Source of the DNA: Catellatospora coxensis
Lineage (GTDB): Bacteria > Actinomycetota > Actinomycetes > Mycobacteriales > Micromonosporaceae
Assembly: GCF_016862635.1 (NCBI RefSeq)
Contig: NZ_BONI01000036.1
Span: 25,308 to 89,307 of the forward strand
Length of the DNA stretch: 64,000 nt
Reading direction: 5' to 3'
A program made the position numbers and the translations under genes. Under the pieces are notes generated by a model that did no database searches, had not been told where the DNA came from, and was given only the letters and a program-made list of their open reading frames with translations. This document shows positions 7,601 through 14,589 of the stretch, one piece after another (position 1 is the first letter of the stretch; each line of letters starts with the position of its first letter).

Positions 7601-9133
7601 CCCGCCGCGTACACGGCCGCGGTCGCCGATCCCCTGCTCGACCTGATCGGCCGGTACGCGCGCACCAACGGCCCGTTCCGGGCCGACGACTGCGCGATCC
7701 GGTTCGGGCTGGGCGTCGCGGTGGTCGAGCACACGCTGCGGCGGCTGTCCGCCTCGGGGCGGCTGGTGCAGGGCGAGTTCACCGCGTCCTCGGACGGCGG
7801 CTTCATCGAATGGTGCGACGCGGAGGTGCTGCGCACCCTGCGGCGGCGCAGCCTGGCCGCGCTGCGCAAGGAGATCGAGCCGGTGCCGCCGGAGGTGCTG
7901 GGGCGCTTCCTGCCGGCCTGGCAGCACATCGGGCGGCGCAGCGAAGGCATCGACGCGGTCGCCGCCGCCATCGACCAGATCCAGGGTGTGCCGGTGCCCG
8001 CCTCGGCCCTGGAGCGCCTGGTGCTGCCCGCGCGGGTCGCCGACTACCGGCCCTCCTACCTGGACGAACTGTGCGCCACCGGCGAGGTCGTCTGGGCCGG
8101 CGCGGGGCCGATCGGCGGCAACGACGGCTGGATCGTGCTGGCCTTCGCCGACGCCGCCCCGCTGCTGCTGCCCCCGCCCACCGAACTCGCCCGGACGGGG
8201 GTGCACGAGTCGCTGCTGTCGGCACTCGGCGGTGGCGCGCTGTTCTTCCGGCAGCTCGCCGACCAGATCGAAGCCGAGCACGACGAGCTGCTGTCCGCGC
8301 TGTGGGACCTGGTCTGGGCCGGGCTGGTCGGCAACGACACGCTCGCCCCGGTGCGGGCGCGGCTGTCCGGCGGCGGCGCGCACCGGGCCAAACCCACGCC
8401 CGGCCGGGCCCGCTACCGGCGGCCCAGCCTGACCGGGGGCCGTTCCCTGGCCGCCGCCAGGGGACCGGCGCACCTGCCCGCGGCGGCGGGCCGCTGGCAC
8501 GCGCTCGGCGAGCGGGACACCGACCCGACCGCGCGGGCCGCGGCCCTGGCCGACGCGCTGCTGGAACGGTACGGCGTGGTGATCCGGGGCGCGGTCGCCG
8601 CCGAGAACCAGCCCGGCGGGTTCGCCGCCGTGTACCCGGTGCTGGCCGCCCTGGAGGACCGGGGCGCGGCCCGGCGCGGCTACTTCGTGGAAGGGCTGGG
8701 CGCGGCCCAGTTCGCGCTGCCCGGGGCGGTGGACCGGCTGCGCTCGTACGCCGACACCCGCGACGGCTCCCCTCGCGCCCTGGTGCTGGCCGCCACCGAC
8801 CCCGCCAACCCGTACGGCGCCGCACTGCCCTGGCCGCACACCGCCGAGGGCCACCGCCCCGGCCGCAAGGCGGGCGCCCTGGTCGTCCTGGTCTCCGGCG
8901 CGCTCGCCCTGTACGTCGAGCGCGGCGGGCGCACCCTGCTGTCCTTCAGCGACGACGAGTCGGTCATGGCCGCCGCGGCGGCGTCGCTCACCGAAGCGGT
9001 GACCAGCGGCGCGCTCGGGCCGCTGACCGTGGAACGGGCCGACGGCGAGTCCGTCACCGGCAGCCCGCTGGGCGCGGCGCTGGAGGCGGCGGGTTTCCGG
9101 ATCACCCCGCGCGGGCTGCGGTTACGTGGCTGA
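4679..9133 (+). CDS. lhr: Lhr, large helicase-related ATP-dependent 3'-5' helicase
   Basis: This protein of about 1484 aa has the full-length actinobacterial Lhr layout: two RecA-like domains with Walker A (APTGSGKT, near residue 50) and a DEVH box (VIVDEVHAVTGTKRG), helicase C-terminal motifs (SSLELGIDMGAVDLVVQVG and QRVGRAGHQVG), then winged-helix and Lhr-specific domains and the long C-terminal extension that distinguishes Lhr from the shorter Lhr-Core. Lhr is a monomeric ssDNA-stimulated ATPase and 3'-5' helicase linked to DNA repair, for example of crosslinks in mycobacteria. ATG 4679 was preferred to an in-frame TTG at 4658 because it follows a G-rich tract (GGGGGGCAGG); ATG 4688 is another possibility. 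The gene appears intact and stands alone. Confidence 0.95.
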   Translation: MVVMNTPAAPFGPATQAWFDAAFAAPTPAQAGAWKAVSAGDHALVVAPTGSGKTLAAFLWALDRLAHEPLPEDPTRRCRVLYVSPLKALAVDVERNLRTPLTGIRHAAARLGLAEPDITVGMRTGDTPVEERRTFHRRPPDILITTPESLFLLLTSQARDSLRGVETVIVDEVHAVTGTKRGAHLALSLERLDALLTKPAQRIGLSATVEPVEAAAQFLGGAAPVHVVQPKSAKTIEVSVEVPVEDMTALDEGHADDEGPRRASIWPAVEERVYELIGEHRSTIVFTNSRRGAERLCARLNELAAERLVTAVPPPAQIMAQSGASYGAAPQIARAHHGSVSKEERKQIEEELKSGRLPAVVATSSLELGIDMGAVDLVVQVGAPPSVAAGLQRVGRAGHQVGAVSRGVVFPTHRGDLLSCAVVAGRMTGGKLEPLAFPHSPLDVLAQHIVAMTALDEWTVAELATLVRRAAPFAALPESALHAVLDMLAGRYPSTAFAELRPRIVWDRAADKLTGRPGNQRLAVTSGGTIPDRGLFGVFLAGSEKASRVGELDEEMVYESRVGDVFALGTSSWRIEDITPDRVLVSPAPGQPARLPFWKGDQAGRPVALGKALGAFLRNPSGLENLDPSAVGNLTAYLEEQRAATRHLPDDRTVLVERFRDELGDWRIVLHNVLGAPVNAPWALAIGQRLRERYGVDAQVHAADDGIVIRLPETAEEPPGADLFAFDADEIEPLVAETVGGSALFASRFRECAARSLLLPRRDPGRRQPLWQQRQRAAQLLDVAREYPDFPVTLEAARECLRDVFDLPSLSAMMRDIAARKIRMVEVATPQPSPFARSLLFGYVGAFLYGEDTPLAERRAAALSLDPTLLGELLGRVELRELLDPEVIEATALRLRWADRRVRDAEDTVELLRQLGDLSPGELTERGVEPGWLDELARTGRVLAVRVAGQERYIITEDAGRYRDALGVALPPGLPAAYTAAVADPLLDLIGRYARTNGPFRADDCAIRFGLGVAVVEHTLRRLSASGRLVQGEFTASSDGGFIEWCDAEVLRTLRRRSLAALRKEIEPVPPEVLGRFLPAWQHIGRRSEGIDAVAAAIDQIQGVPVPASALERLVLPARVADYRPSYLDELCATGEVVWAGAGPIGGNDGWIVLAFADAAPLLLPPPTELARTGVHESLLSALGGGALFFRQLADQIEAEHDELLSALWDLVWAGLVGNDTLAPVRARLSGGGAHRAKPTPGRARYRRPSLTGGRSLAAARGPAHLPAAAGRWHALGERDTDPTARAAALADALLERYGVVIRGAVAAENQPGGFAAVYPVLAALEDRGAARRGYFVEGLGAAQFALPGAVDRLRSYADTRDGSPRALVLAATDPANPYGAALPWPHTAEGHRPGRKAGALVVLVSGALALYVERGGRTLLSFSDDESVMAAAAASLTEAVTSGALGPLTVERADGESVTGSPLGAALEAAGFRITPRGLRLRG

Positions 9134-9275
9134 CAACCGGCTCTCCGAGCACCCGGGTGGGCTGCGCCTACGCGTCTGAGGGCGGTCCCCGAGGCGGCCG
9201 TCAGGGAAATACCCGGGAAACCCGTGTCGGATTCGCGCTGGCGGGTCGCCCCGCGCCGGTGGCATGCTGCGGTTC

Positions 9276-10484
9276 ATGACCACTGCCGCCGCCCCCGCGC
9301 GCCGTGACACCTATGTGGACTTCCTCCGGGCGTTGAGCCTGATCGTGGTCGTGGTCTGGCACTGGGCGTTCACGATCCTCGACTGGCGCGCCGACGGCCC
9401 GCACGCCACCAGCCCGCTCGGCTTCACCCGCGGCCTGTGGCTGGCGACCTGGCTGTTCCAGGTCATGCCGCTGTTCTTCTTCATCGGCGGCTTCGTGCAC
9501 ATCCGCAGCTGGGAGCGGGCGCAGGCGCGCGGGGTCAGCATGGGCGCGTTCGTCTGGCGGCGCATCCGCCAGCTGCTCATCCCGGCCGGCATCGTGCTGC
9601 TGCTGTGGATCGCGGTGGGCGGCCTGATCGGCAGCTACTTCAACCTCACCGGCGTCGGCCGGGCGGTGAAGCTCGTCGTCAGCCCGCTGTGGTTCCTCGG
9701 CGTGTACCTGATGCTGATCGCCCTGCTGCCGATCGGCCTGTGGCTGCACAAGAAGGTCGGGGTGCTGGCCCTGGTATGGCTGGCCGGCGCGGCGATGGTG
9801 GTCGACGTGGCCCGCTTCGGCAAGGGCCTGGAGGACATCGGCTGGCTCAACATGGTGCTGGTCTGGGGACTGGCCCACCAGGCGGGCTTCTTCTACCAGA
9901 ACGTGGTCGACTCGCCTCGCCGCAACGACTGGGCCCTGCTCTGGGCGGGGCTGTTCGGCCTGGTGGGTCTCGTCGGCTCCGGGCTGTATCCGGGCTCCAT
10001 GGTCGGCGTGCCGGGCGAGCGCTTCTCGAACATGGCCCCGCCGACCTTCGTCATCGTGGCGCTGCTGCTGTTCCAGATCGGATTCGCCGAGCTGATGCGG
10101 CCCCGGATGCAGATCCTGCTGGAACGCCCGCGCTGGAAGCGCGTCAACGAGCTGATCAACGAGTTCTCGCTGCCGCTCTACCTGGTGCACACCACCGGCA
10201 TGGCGCTGTTCCTGTTCCTGACCTGGCTGTGGCTGCGCTACGACATGGACAAGCCCGCCGACGTGGACCTGGGCTGGTGGCTGACCCGCCCGCTGGCCAT
10301 CATCGGGCCGCTGATCTGCACGATCCCTGTACTGCTGCTGTTCCGGAAGATCCAGCGCCGCGGCGCGGCGGCCGCGCGTGGCTCGGACGCGGCAGCGCCT
10401 GCCGTGCCCGCGCAACGCGACGCCGAGCAGCCGGCCGTCGACGCCGAGGCGCCGGAGGAGATCGGCTCGCCGCGGCGACCATAG
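9276..10484 (+). CDS. Acyltransferase-3 (OafA/YrhL-type) integral membrane protein
   Basis: This protein of about 402 aa has around ten hydrophobic segments and begins RRDTYVDFLRALSLIVVVVWHW, the typical N-terminal pattern of the acyltransferase-3 family (R-x10-H, with R near residue 18 and the invariant H in VVWHWAF). Family members move acyl groups onto sugars of surface polymers, antibiotics or lipids at the cytoplasmic membrane. The C-terminal tail of about 45 residues is Ala/Arg/Glu-rich and cytoplasmic. No clear ribosome-binding site precedes either ATG 9276 or ATG 9264; the inner one was chosen. The following gene starts 35 nt later but has its own promoter-like sequence. The acceptor is unknown. 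Confidence 0.82.
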   Translation: MTTAAAPARRDTYVDFLRALSLIVVVVWHWAFTILDWRADGPHATSPLGFTRGLWLATWLFQVMPLFFFIGGFVHIRSWERAQARGVSMGAFVWRRIRQLLIPAGIVLLLWIAVGGLIGSYFNLTGVGRAVKLVVSPLWFLGVYLMLIALLPIGLWLHKKVGVLALVWLAGAAMVVDVARFGKGLEDIGWLNMVLVWGLAHQAGFFYQNVVDSPRRNDWALLWAGLFGLVGLVGSGLYPGSMVGVPGERFSNMAPPTFVIVALLLFQIGFAELMRPRMQILLERPRWKRVNELINEFSLPLYLVHTTGMALFLFLTWLWLRYDMDKPADVDLGWWLTRPLAIIGPLICTIPVLLLFRKIQRRGAAAARGSDAAAPAVPAQRDAEQPAVDAEAPEEIGSPRRP

Positions 10485-10512
10485 TGGACAACGGCCCGGA
10501 TCGGTCTACCTT
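10485..10512 (+). promoter_or_regulatory. Candidate promoter for a leaderless SAM hydrolase transcript
   Basis: TGGACA at 10485-10490 and TACCTT at 10507-10512 are separated by 16 nt, and the downstream ATG begins 7 nt after the -10 box. No Shine-Dalgarno sequence is visible, so transcription starting at the ATG itself is likely. Confidence 0.45.
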
Positions 10513-10519
10513 CTTAGGC

Positions 10520-11299
10520 ATGCCCGGATACGACTACATCTCGTTCACGACCGATTACGGTCTGTCGGACGGCTTCGTCGCGGCCTGCCACGGCACGATC
10601 GCGCGTACCACCCCGGCCGCCCGCGTCATCGACGTGACGCACCTGATCGCGCCCGGCGACGTGACCCGCGGCGCGGCGGTGCTGGCCCAGACCGTGCCGT
10701 ACCTGCCCGACGCCGTACACCTCGCGGTCGTCGACCCGGGCGTCGGCACCCCGCGCCGCGCGGTGGTCGTGCAGACTCCCCGCGGCCTGCTGGTGGGCCC
10801 CGACAACGGCCTGCTGATCTGGGCCGCGCAGGCGCTCGGCGGCCCGTCCGCCGCGTATGAACTCGCCAGCGAGGACTGGTTCGCCCCCAACGTGTCACGC
10901 ACCTTCCACGGCCGCGACGTGTTCGCCCCGGTCGCGGCCCGCCTGGCGCGCGGCGCGGACCCCGCCGACGCCGGCCCACCAGTCGCGCCGGACAGCCTGG
11001 TCGTGCTGCCCGAGCCGGTGGTGGCCTGGGGCGACGGCTGGCTGGAGGCCGAGGTGCTGACCGTCGACCGCTTCGGCAACGTGCAGCTCGCCGCCCCCGG
11101 CTCGGCCCTCGAACAGCTCCCCGACCGGCTCACCGTCGGCGGCTGCCGGGCGATCCGCGGCACCACGTTCGCCGACGCCCCGTCCGGCGGCCTGGTCGTC
11201 TTCGCCGACTCCGCCGACCGCGTCGCCATCGCCGTCAACGGCGGCCGCGCCGTGGTCATGCTCGCCGTAACCCCCGGCGACCTCCTCCGCATCTCCTAA
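10520..11299 (+). CDS. SAM hydroxide adenosyltransferase (DUF62 S-adenosylmethionine hydrolase)
   Basis: This 259-aa protein matches the DUF62 family, which also contains the fluorinase and chlorinase enzymes. Visible motifs are FTTDYGLSDGFV near the N-terminus, VIDVTH, VVDPGVGTPRRAVVV and GPDNGLLIWA in the middle, and TVDRFGNVQLA in the C-terminal domain. Family members of this ordinary type split SAM into adenosine and methionine by activating water. The longer insert that marks halogenases is not evident, so a hydrolase is the better call. The start is ATG 10520, with a promoter-like sequence ending 7 nt before it. It is followed by a family B repeat and a 36-nt palindrome. Confidence 0.9.
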   Translation: MPGYDYISFTTDYGLSDGFVAACHGTIARTTPAARVIDVTHLIAPGDVTRGAAVLAQTVPYLPDAVHLAVVDPGVGTPRRAVVVQTPRGLLVGPDNGLLIWAAQALGGPSAAYELASEDWFAPNVSRTFHGRDVFAPVAARLARGADPADAGPPVAPDSLVVLPEPVVAWGDGWLEAEVLTVDRFGNVQLAAPGSALEQLPDRLTVGGCRAIRGTTFADAPSGGLVVFADSADRVAIAVNGGRAVVMLAVTPGDLLRIS

Positions 11300-11321
11300 C
11301 CCCACCCACCCCCCCTTCCGC

Positions 11322-11382
11322 GTTGATCATGAACTTATGGCACGGCTCGACGGCGCGTCGCCGCCCTAACTTCATGATCAAC
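11322..11382. terminator. Family B inverted repeat, copy 1
   Basis: GTTGATCATGAACTTATGG... and its partner TAACTTCATGATCAAC flank a GC-rich centre, 23 nt after the SAM hydrolase stop. Other copies: 17341, 20597, 30285 and 31314. Probable terminator. Confidence 0.6.
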
Positions 11383-11423
11383 TGCGAGAGGTGCCGCCAG
11401 ACCACATGGCTTGATGGCAGGTC

Positions 11424-11459
11424 ACGTCTTTTTTGATGTGGCCACATCAAAAAAGACGT
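11424..11459. repeat. 36-nt perfect palindrome with a T6 and an A6 run
   Basis: Positions 11424-11441 and 11442-11459 are exact reverse complements with no loop; each arm has the form ACGTC-T6-GATGTGG. It is the most AT-rich stretch of the 320-nt gap between genes 11299 and 11619. The T-run fits a terminator on either strand or a protein-binding site. It is seen once in this window. Confidence 0.7.
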
Positions 11460-11539
11460 AGCGGCGCACAGCGATGGTGCCGCGACAGGCGGCGGAGGGC
11501 ACGCGCCCGCGCCGGATGAAACGGCACGCAATCTAGGCA

Positions 11540-11582
11540 TTGACAAGTTCACGCGTGCCTGGAAATCTTGTCGACGTCAAGA
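11540..11582 (+). promoter_or_regulatory. Candidate promoter and operator before the SCO6745-like gene
   Basis: TTGACA at 11540-11545, a 17-nt spacer and AAATCT at 11563-11568 form a plausible sigma-70-type promoter. An imperfect palindrome, CTTGTCGACGTCAAG, follows at 11568-11582. The rest of the 320-nt gap (11300-11618) holds the family B repeat and the 36-nt palindrome only. Confidence 0.4.
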
Positions 11583-11618
11583 TGCATTGCCAGTGGCACG
11601 AAAGCGGGAGGAACAGCG

Positions 11619-12494
11619 ATGAGCGAGACGGTTGCCCCGGCGCTGGTGCGCCAGATGTGGCAGGTGCTGGAGCCGGTGCACGCGGCGATCTACTACGCGC
11701 CCCAGGCGAACGAGGAGGCCGCGGCGCTGGGCTACGACACCGCCACGCGCTGGCCGAGCTACTTCACGTGGCGCTCGGCTCCGCTCGGCGCCGCAGGCCC
11801 CGAGTTGGTGGCCGCGACCTACTACAGCTTCAGCGCGGCCATGATCCGCGACTACGTTCCGGCGATCTGGGACACCGCCACGCCGGAAACCGTGCTGGCC
11901 TCAAGGCTGCGGGCGGTGGACCGTACGCTGCGCGGACTCCTGCCAGACCTCGTCGGCACGCCGGAGCTGGCCGAGGCCGCCACGCTGGCCCGCCGCGCCG
12001 CCGAGGCCGCCGTCACCGCGGGACGCCCACTGGCCGCCGCCAACGCCGACCTGCCCTGGCCCGACGAGCCCCATCTGGTGCTGTGGCAGGCCGCCTCGGT
12101 GCTGCGCGAGCATCGCGGCGACGGTCACCTTGCGGCGCTGCTCGCCGCCGCGCTGGACCCGTGCGAGGCCCTGGTCTCGTTCGCGGCGATCGGCGCGGCA
12201 CCGGTCGAGGTCTTCGCCGGCCGCGGTTGGACCCCGCAGGAGTGGCAGGCCGCTCGGGAGCGCCTGACCGCCCGGGGCTGGCTCGACACCGACGGGCTGG
12301 CCACCGAGGCGGGCCGGGCCGGCCGCGACGAGGTCGAGCGGCTCACCGACCAACTCGCCACCGGACCGTGGCGGGCACTGGGCACGGCGGGCGCGGGCAG
12401 ACTCGCCCAGCTCGTCGGGCCGCCAGCGGTCGCGCTGGCCCGCTCGGGAATCTTCCCTCGGCAGAGCACCCTCGGCCTCGGCGCACGGCGCTGA
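11619..12494 (+). CDS. SCO6745-like helical protein of unknown function
   Basis: This 291-aa protein starts at ATG 11619, with GGGAGG 7 nt upstream. Its N-terminal half (RQMWQVLEPVHAAIYYAPQA, then a YFTWRSAPLG segment) and its overall layout resemble the actinobacterial family annotated 'SCO6745 family protein'. The C-terminal half reads like a MarR-like winged helix (WTPQEWQAARERLTARGWLD...GLATEAGRAGRDEVERLTDQL). Members are helical and soluble; no enzymatic motif is visible. It is convergent with clgR, with only 40 nt between the stops. The gene looks intact. The family assignment is from recalled pattern and is moderately sure; the role is unknown. Confidence 0.65.
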   Translation: MSETVAPALVRQMWQVLEPVHAAIYYAPQANEEAAALGYDTATRWPSYFTWRSAPLGAAGPELVAATYYSFSAAMIRDYVPAIWDTATPETVLASRLRAVDRTLRGLLPDLVGTPELAEAATLARRAAEAAVTAGRPLAAANADLPWPDEPHLVLWQAASVLREHRGDGHLAALLAAALDPCEALVSFAAIGAAPVEVFAGRGWTPQEWQAARERLTARGWLDTDGLATEAGRAGRDEVERLTDQLATGPWRALGTAGAGRLAQLVGPPAVALARSGIFPRQSTLGLGARR

Positions 12495-12534
12495 ACCCGG
12501 CCGGCCACGAAGCGGAGCCGGGCCGGCCGCCGGG

Positions 12535-12978
12535 TCAGACGCCGACGACCTCGCGGCCGCGCGCGTTGCCGGCGTTGCCCGGCCGCATGTTCCGGGTGGT
12601 CCGCAGCGTGGTGCGCAGCGGATTGTCCCGGCGGACCGTGACCGAGACCTGGCCGTCGGTGGCCACCTCGGTACGCGGCCGGTGGGCCAGCTCGGCCACC
12701 GCCTGGTCACCGCGCGGCAGCGGCGTGAGCACGCCCTCGACCTGCTCGGCGACGGCCATGGTGTCACTGACCTCGCGCAGGACCTCGGACAGCCGCGCGC
12801 CCAGCGCGTCGCAGATCGAGGTCAGCAGCTCGCTGGACGCCTCCTTCTGCCCCCGCTCGATCTCGGACAGGTATCCGAGACTCACGTTGGCAGCGGTGGA
12901 TACCTCACGCAGGGTGCGGTGCTGCCCCTGCCGGCGGGCACGGAGGGCATCACCGATCACTCGACGCAGAAGCACCAT
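12535..12978 (-). CDS. clgR: ClgR-type helix-turn-helix transcriptional activator
   Basis: This 147-aa protein has an XRE-type HTH at about residues 22-75 ([31 protein letters not shown]), with the LSEIERG recognition core that is characteristic of ClgR. In actinobacteria ClgR activates clpP1P2, clpC and lon protease genes in response to misfolded protein or envelope stress, and is itself degraded by ClpP. The place next to cinA and pgsA and upstream of ftsK is the conserved location of clgR. The C-terminal region is basic and disordered; the last residues (REVVGV) are hydrophobic, as expected of a Clp degradation tag, although that is inference. ATG 12978 follows a GGGGG tract. Confidence 0.88.
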   Translation of the reverse strand: MVLLRRVIGDALRARRQGQHRTLREVSTAANVSLGYLSEIERGQKEASSELLTSICDALGARLSEVLREVSDTMAVAEQVEGVLTPLPRGDQAVAELAHRPRTEVATDGQVSVTVRRDNPLRTTLRTTRNMRPGNAGNARGREVVGV

Positions 12979-13015
12979 GTTCGCACCCCCTGTACTGTTT
13001 CCCCGTCACGACGCT

Positions 13016-13057
13016 CGGCTGATATGCGCTCAGCCGCCGGTTGTCACCGACGGCTGA
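13016..13057 (-). promoter_or_regulatory. clgR promoter with an inverted-repeat operator
   Basis: On the minus strand, GTGACA (13047-13042) and TATCAG (13024-13019) are 17 nt apart, about 40 nt upstream of clgR. The perfect inverted repeat CGGCTGA-N7-TCAGCCG (13016-13036) overlaps the -10 box, and a third CGGCTGA copy lies at 13051-13057. This placement suits repression or autoregulation; the bound protein is unknown. Confidence 0.5.
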
Positions 13058-13198
13058 CAAGAACCGTACTCTCTTCATGCCAGTTCGACACCCCGCCCCG
13101 CCGGGGCAGGTCTCGAAGTCTCTCGGCGGCCGACGCCACTTTCATACACACTACGGCAGTTCGGCCAAACCCCGCTCAGGTCACGAAGAGATCACGTC

Positions 13199-13672
13199 TT
13201 ACGGATCGATGACCGCCGCGCCGAGCAGGTCCAGGGCCGCCGCCACCGCGGTGTCGCGTACGTGCTGCCGCTCACCCTCGACGTGCAGCTCGTTGACCTC
13301 GGCCTGACCGTCCGGGCCGGCCAGCGCGACGTACACCGTCCCGGCGGGGACCCCGTCCTGCGGGCCCGGTCCGGCGACCCCGGTGGTGGCCAGGCCCCAG
13401 TCCGCGCCGCACCGCTCGCGGGCGCCCCGGGCCAGTGCCAGCGCCACGTCCGGGTCCACCGGGCCCCGCTCGGCCAGCAGCGCGGCGTCCACCCCGGCCA
13501 GGCTGTGCTTGAGGTCGGTGGCGTACACCACCAGCCCGCCCCGCAGCACCTTGCTCACCCCGGGCACGGTGACCAGGGTCGCGGTGAGCAGCCCGCCGGT
13601 CAGCGACTCAGCCGCGGCGACGGTCTGCCCGCGCGCGGCCAGCACGCCGACCAGTCCAGAAATGTCGATCAT
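13199..13672 (-). CDS. CinA-family nicotinamide-nucleotide amidohydrolase (C-terminal domain only)
   Basis: This 157-aa protein corresponds to the stand-alone C-terminal domain of CinA (PncC type), which deamidates nicotinamide mononucleotide in pyridine-nucleotide salvage. The characteristic AESLTGGLLTATLVTVPGVS motif lies at about residues 21-40, and the Gly-rich ATTGVAGPGPQDG motif near residue 95. The N-terminal pyrophosphatase domain of full-length CinA is absent, as is usual for actinobacterial copies next to pgsA. Its ATG (13670-13672) overlaps the stop of the upstream acetyltransferase gene by 4 nt, so the two are probably translationally coupled. Confidence 0.9.
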   Translation of the reverse strand: MIDISGLVGVLAARGQTVAAAESLTGGLLTATLVTVPGVSKVLRGGLVVYATDLKHSLAGVDAALLAERGPVDPDVALALARGARERCGADWGLATTGVAGPGPQDGVPAGTVYVALAGPDGQAEVNELHVEGERQHVRDTAVAAALDLLGAAVIDP

Positions 13673-14589
13673 GAGGCGAGGTCCGGAGCCGGGCGCGCCG
13701 CCGCCCGCGCCGCAGGCACGTGACCGGCGGATTCCGGCACCGCGGAGGACCCGGCTTCCTGGGCGGCCCGCCGGGCGAGCCACTCCTCGTGCGCGGCCAC
13801 CGCGCCGGGCCACAACTCGTCCAGATCGTCGCCGGTCAGGGCGAAAAGTTCGGCGAGCACCTCCCGCCAGCGCTCCCGGGTGGTCAGCTGCTCCTCGCGC
13901 CGACCCGCGGCGTCGATGCCGAGCAGCGTGCAGCCACGCAGGATGTCGACCCCGGTGGCGGTGCGGCGCTGGGCCGTGAGAAACCGGGTGAACGGCGACT
14001 CGACCGAGGTCGACAGGTGCGCGTGCGCCGCCGCGAAGTCGCCCAGCACCGCCGGGGCGGCGGCGATGTCGCAGGCCGCGAAGGACCCGGCCGGGTCGTG
14101 GCGCAGCCGCCAGCCGGCCTCCGGCCGGGGCGAGGCCGTCAGGGCGTACGCGAAAGGACCCTGCACGTGCTCCCCGTCGACCAGCGGCAGCGGGTCGAAC
14201 AGCGCGTCCCCGAGCCCGGCGTCGGCCAGCCACCGCCCGCCCGGGTTCGCCGGGTCCGGCAGATCGTGCACCAGCAGGGCGAGGTGGTTCAGCGCGGCGT
14301 CCAGCTCGTCGAGGGCGGACACCACGTAGGCACGGTGCAGCGTGATCGTGAAGCCGAGCGCGCGCAGCAGCTCGGCGAAGGCCGCGTTCAGGTGGAAGCA
14401 GTAGCCGCCCACCCCGCCCGTGACCCGGCGCAGCGCCTCGTCGGCGGTGACCGTGCCGGGCCGGCCCAGCATGATCTCCAGGTTGGTGTACGGCACCCGG
14501 GTCACCTGCGCCCGGTGCAGCTCCCGCAGGTACGCCGCCGAGGGCGCCCGGCGGGGCACCCCGAGCCGGCTCAGGTAGGCCTCGATCAC
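13669..14589 (-). CDS. Arylamine N-acetyltransferase (NAT) family protein
   Basis: This 306-aa protein has the NAT cysteine-protease-like triad: Cys in GGYCFHLN (about residue 64), His in NHLALLV (about 102) and Asp in WLADAGLGD (about 123), with the spacing of known NATs. NATs transfer acetyl, or in actinomycetes sometimes other acyl groups or amide-bond-forming intermediates, from CoA or carrier proteins to aromatic amines. The C-terminal 30 residues are Ala/Pro-rich and extra. Its GTG start (14589-14587) overlaps the pgsA stop by 4 nt and its stop overlaps the cinA start by 4 nt, so it lies inside the pgsA-cinA operon. That position is unusual; NAT genes more often sit elsewhere. Confidence 0.85.
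   Translation of the reverse strand: MIEAYLSRLGVPRRAPSAAYLRELHRAQVTRVPYTNLEIMLGRPGTVTADEALRRVTGGVGGYCFHLNAAFAELLRALGFTITLHRAYVVSALDELDAALNHLALLVHDLPDPANPGGRWLADAGLGDALFDPLPLVDGEHVQGPFAYALTASPRPEAGWRLRHDPAGSFAACDIAAAPAVLGDFAAAHAHLSTSVESPFTRFLTAQRRTATGVDILRGCTLLGIDAAGRREEQLTTRERWREVLAELFALTGDDLDELWPGAVAAHEEWLARRAAQEAGSSAVPESAGHVPAARAAARPAPDLAS

Noticed and set aside
4502..8854. A 1450-aa open frame antisense to lhr
   Set aside because: High-GC codon bias leaves the antisense frames open. Its translation is rich in Arg, Gly, Gln, Val and His with no recognisable domain, while the sense frame is a clear Lhr helicase.
9264..9275. An upstream ATG for the acyltransferase
   Set aside because: ATG 9264 would add only four residues (MLRF) and has no better ribosome-binding sequence than ATG 9276.
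6721..9279. An 852-aa second-frame open frame within lhr, and a 559-aa one at 4855-6534
   Set aside because: Arg/Ala/Gly-rich shadow translations of the lhr gene in other frames, lacking starts with ribosome-binding sites and any domain.
12987..13040. A ClgR-type CGC-N5-GCG binding site near clgR
   Set aside because: The best candidate, around GCGCTCAGCCGC, does not fit the published form with a conserved RGCG half-site; only the separate CGGCTGA inverted repeat is solid.
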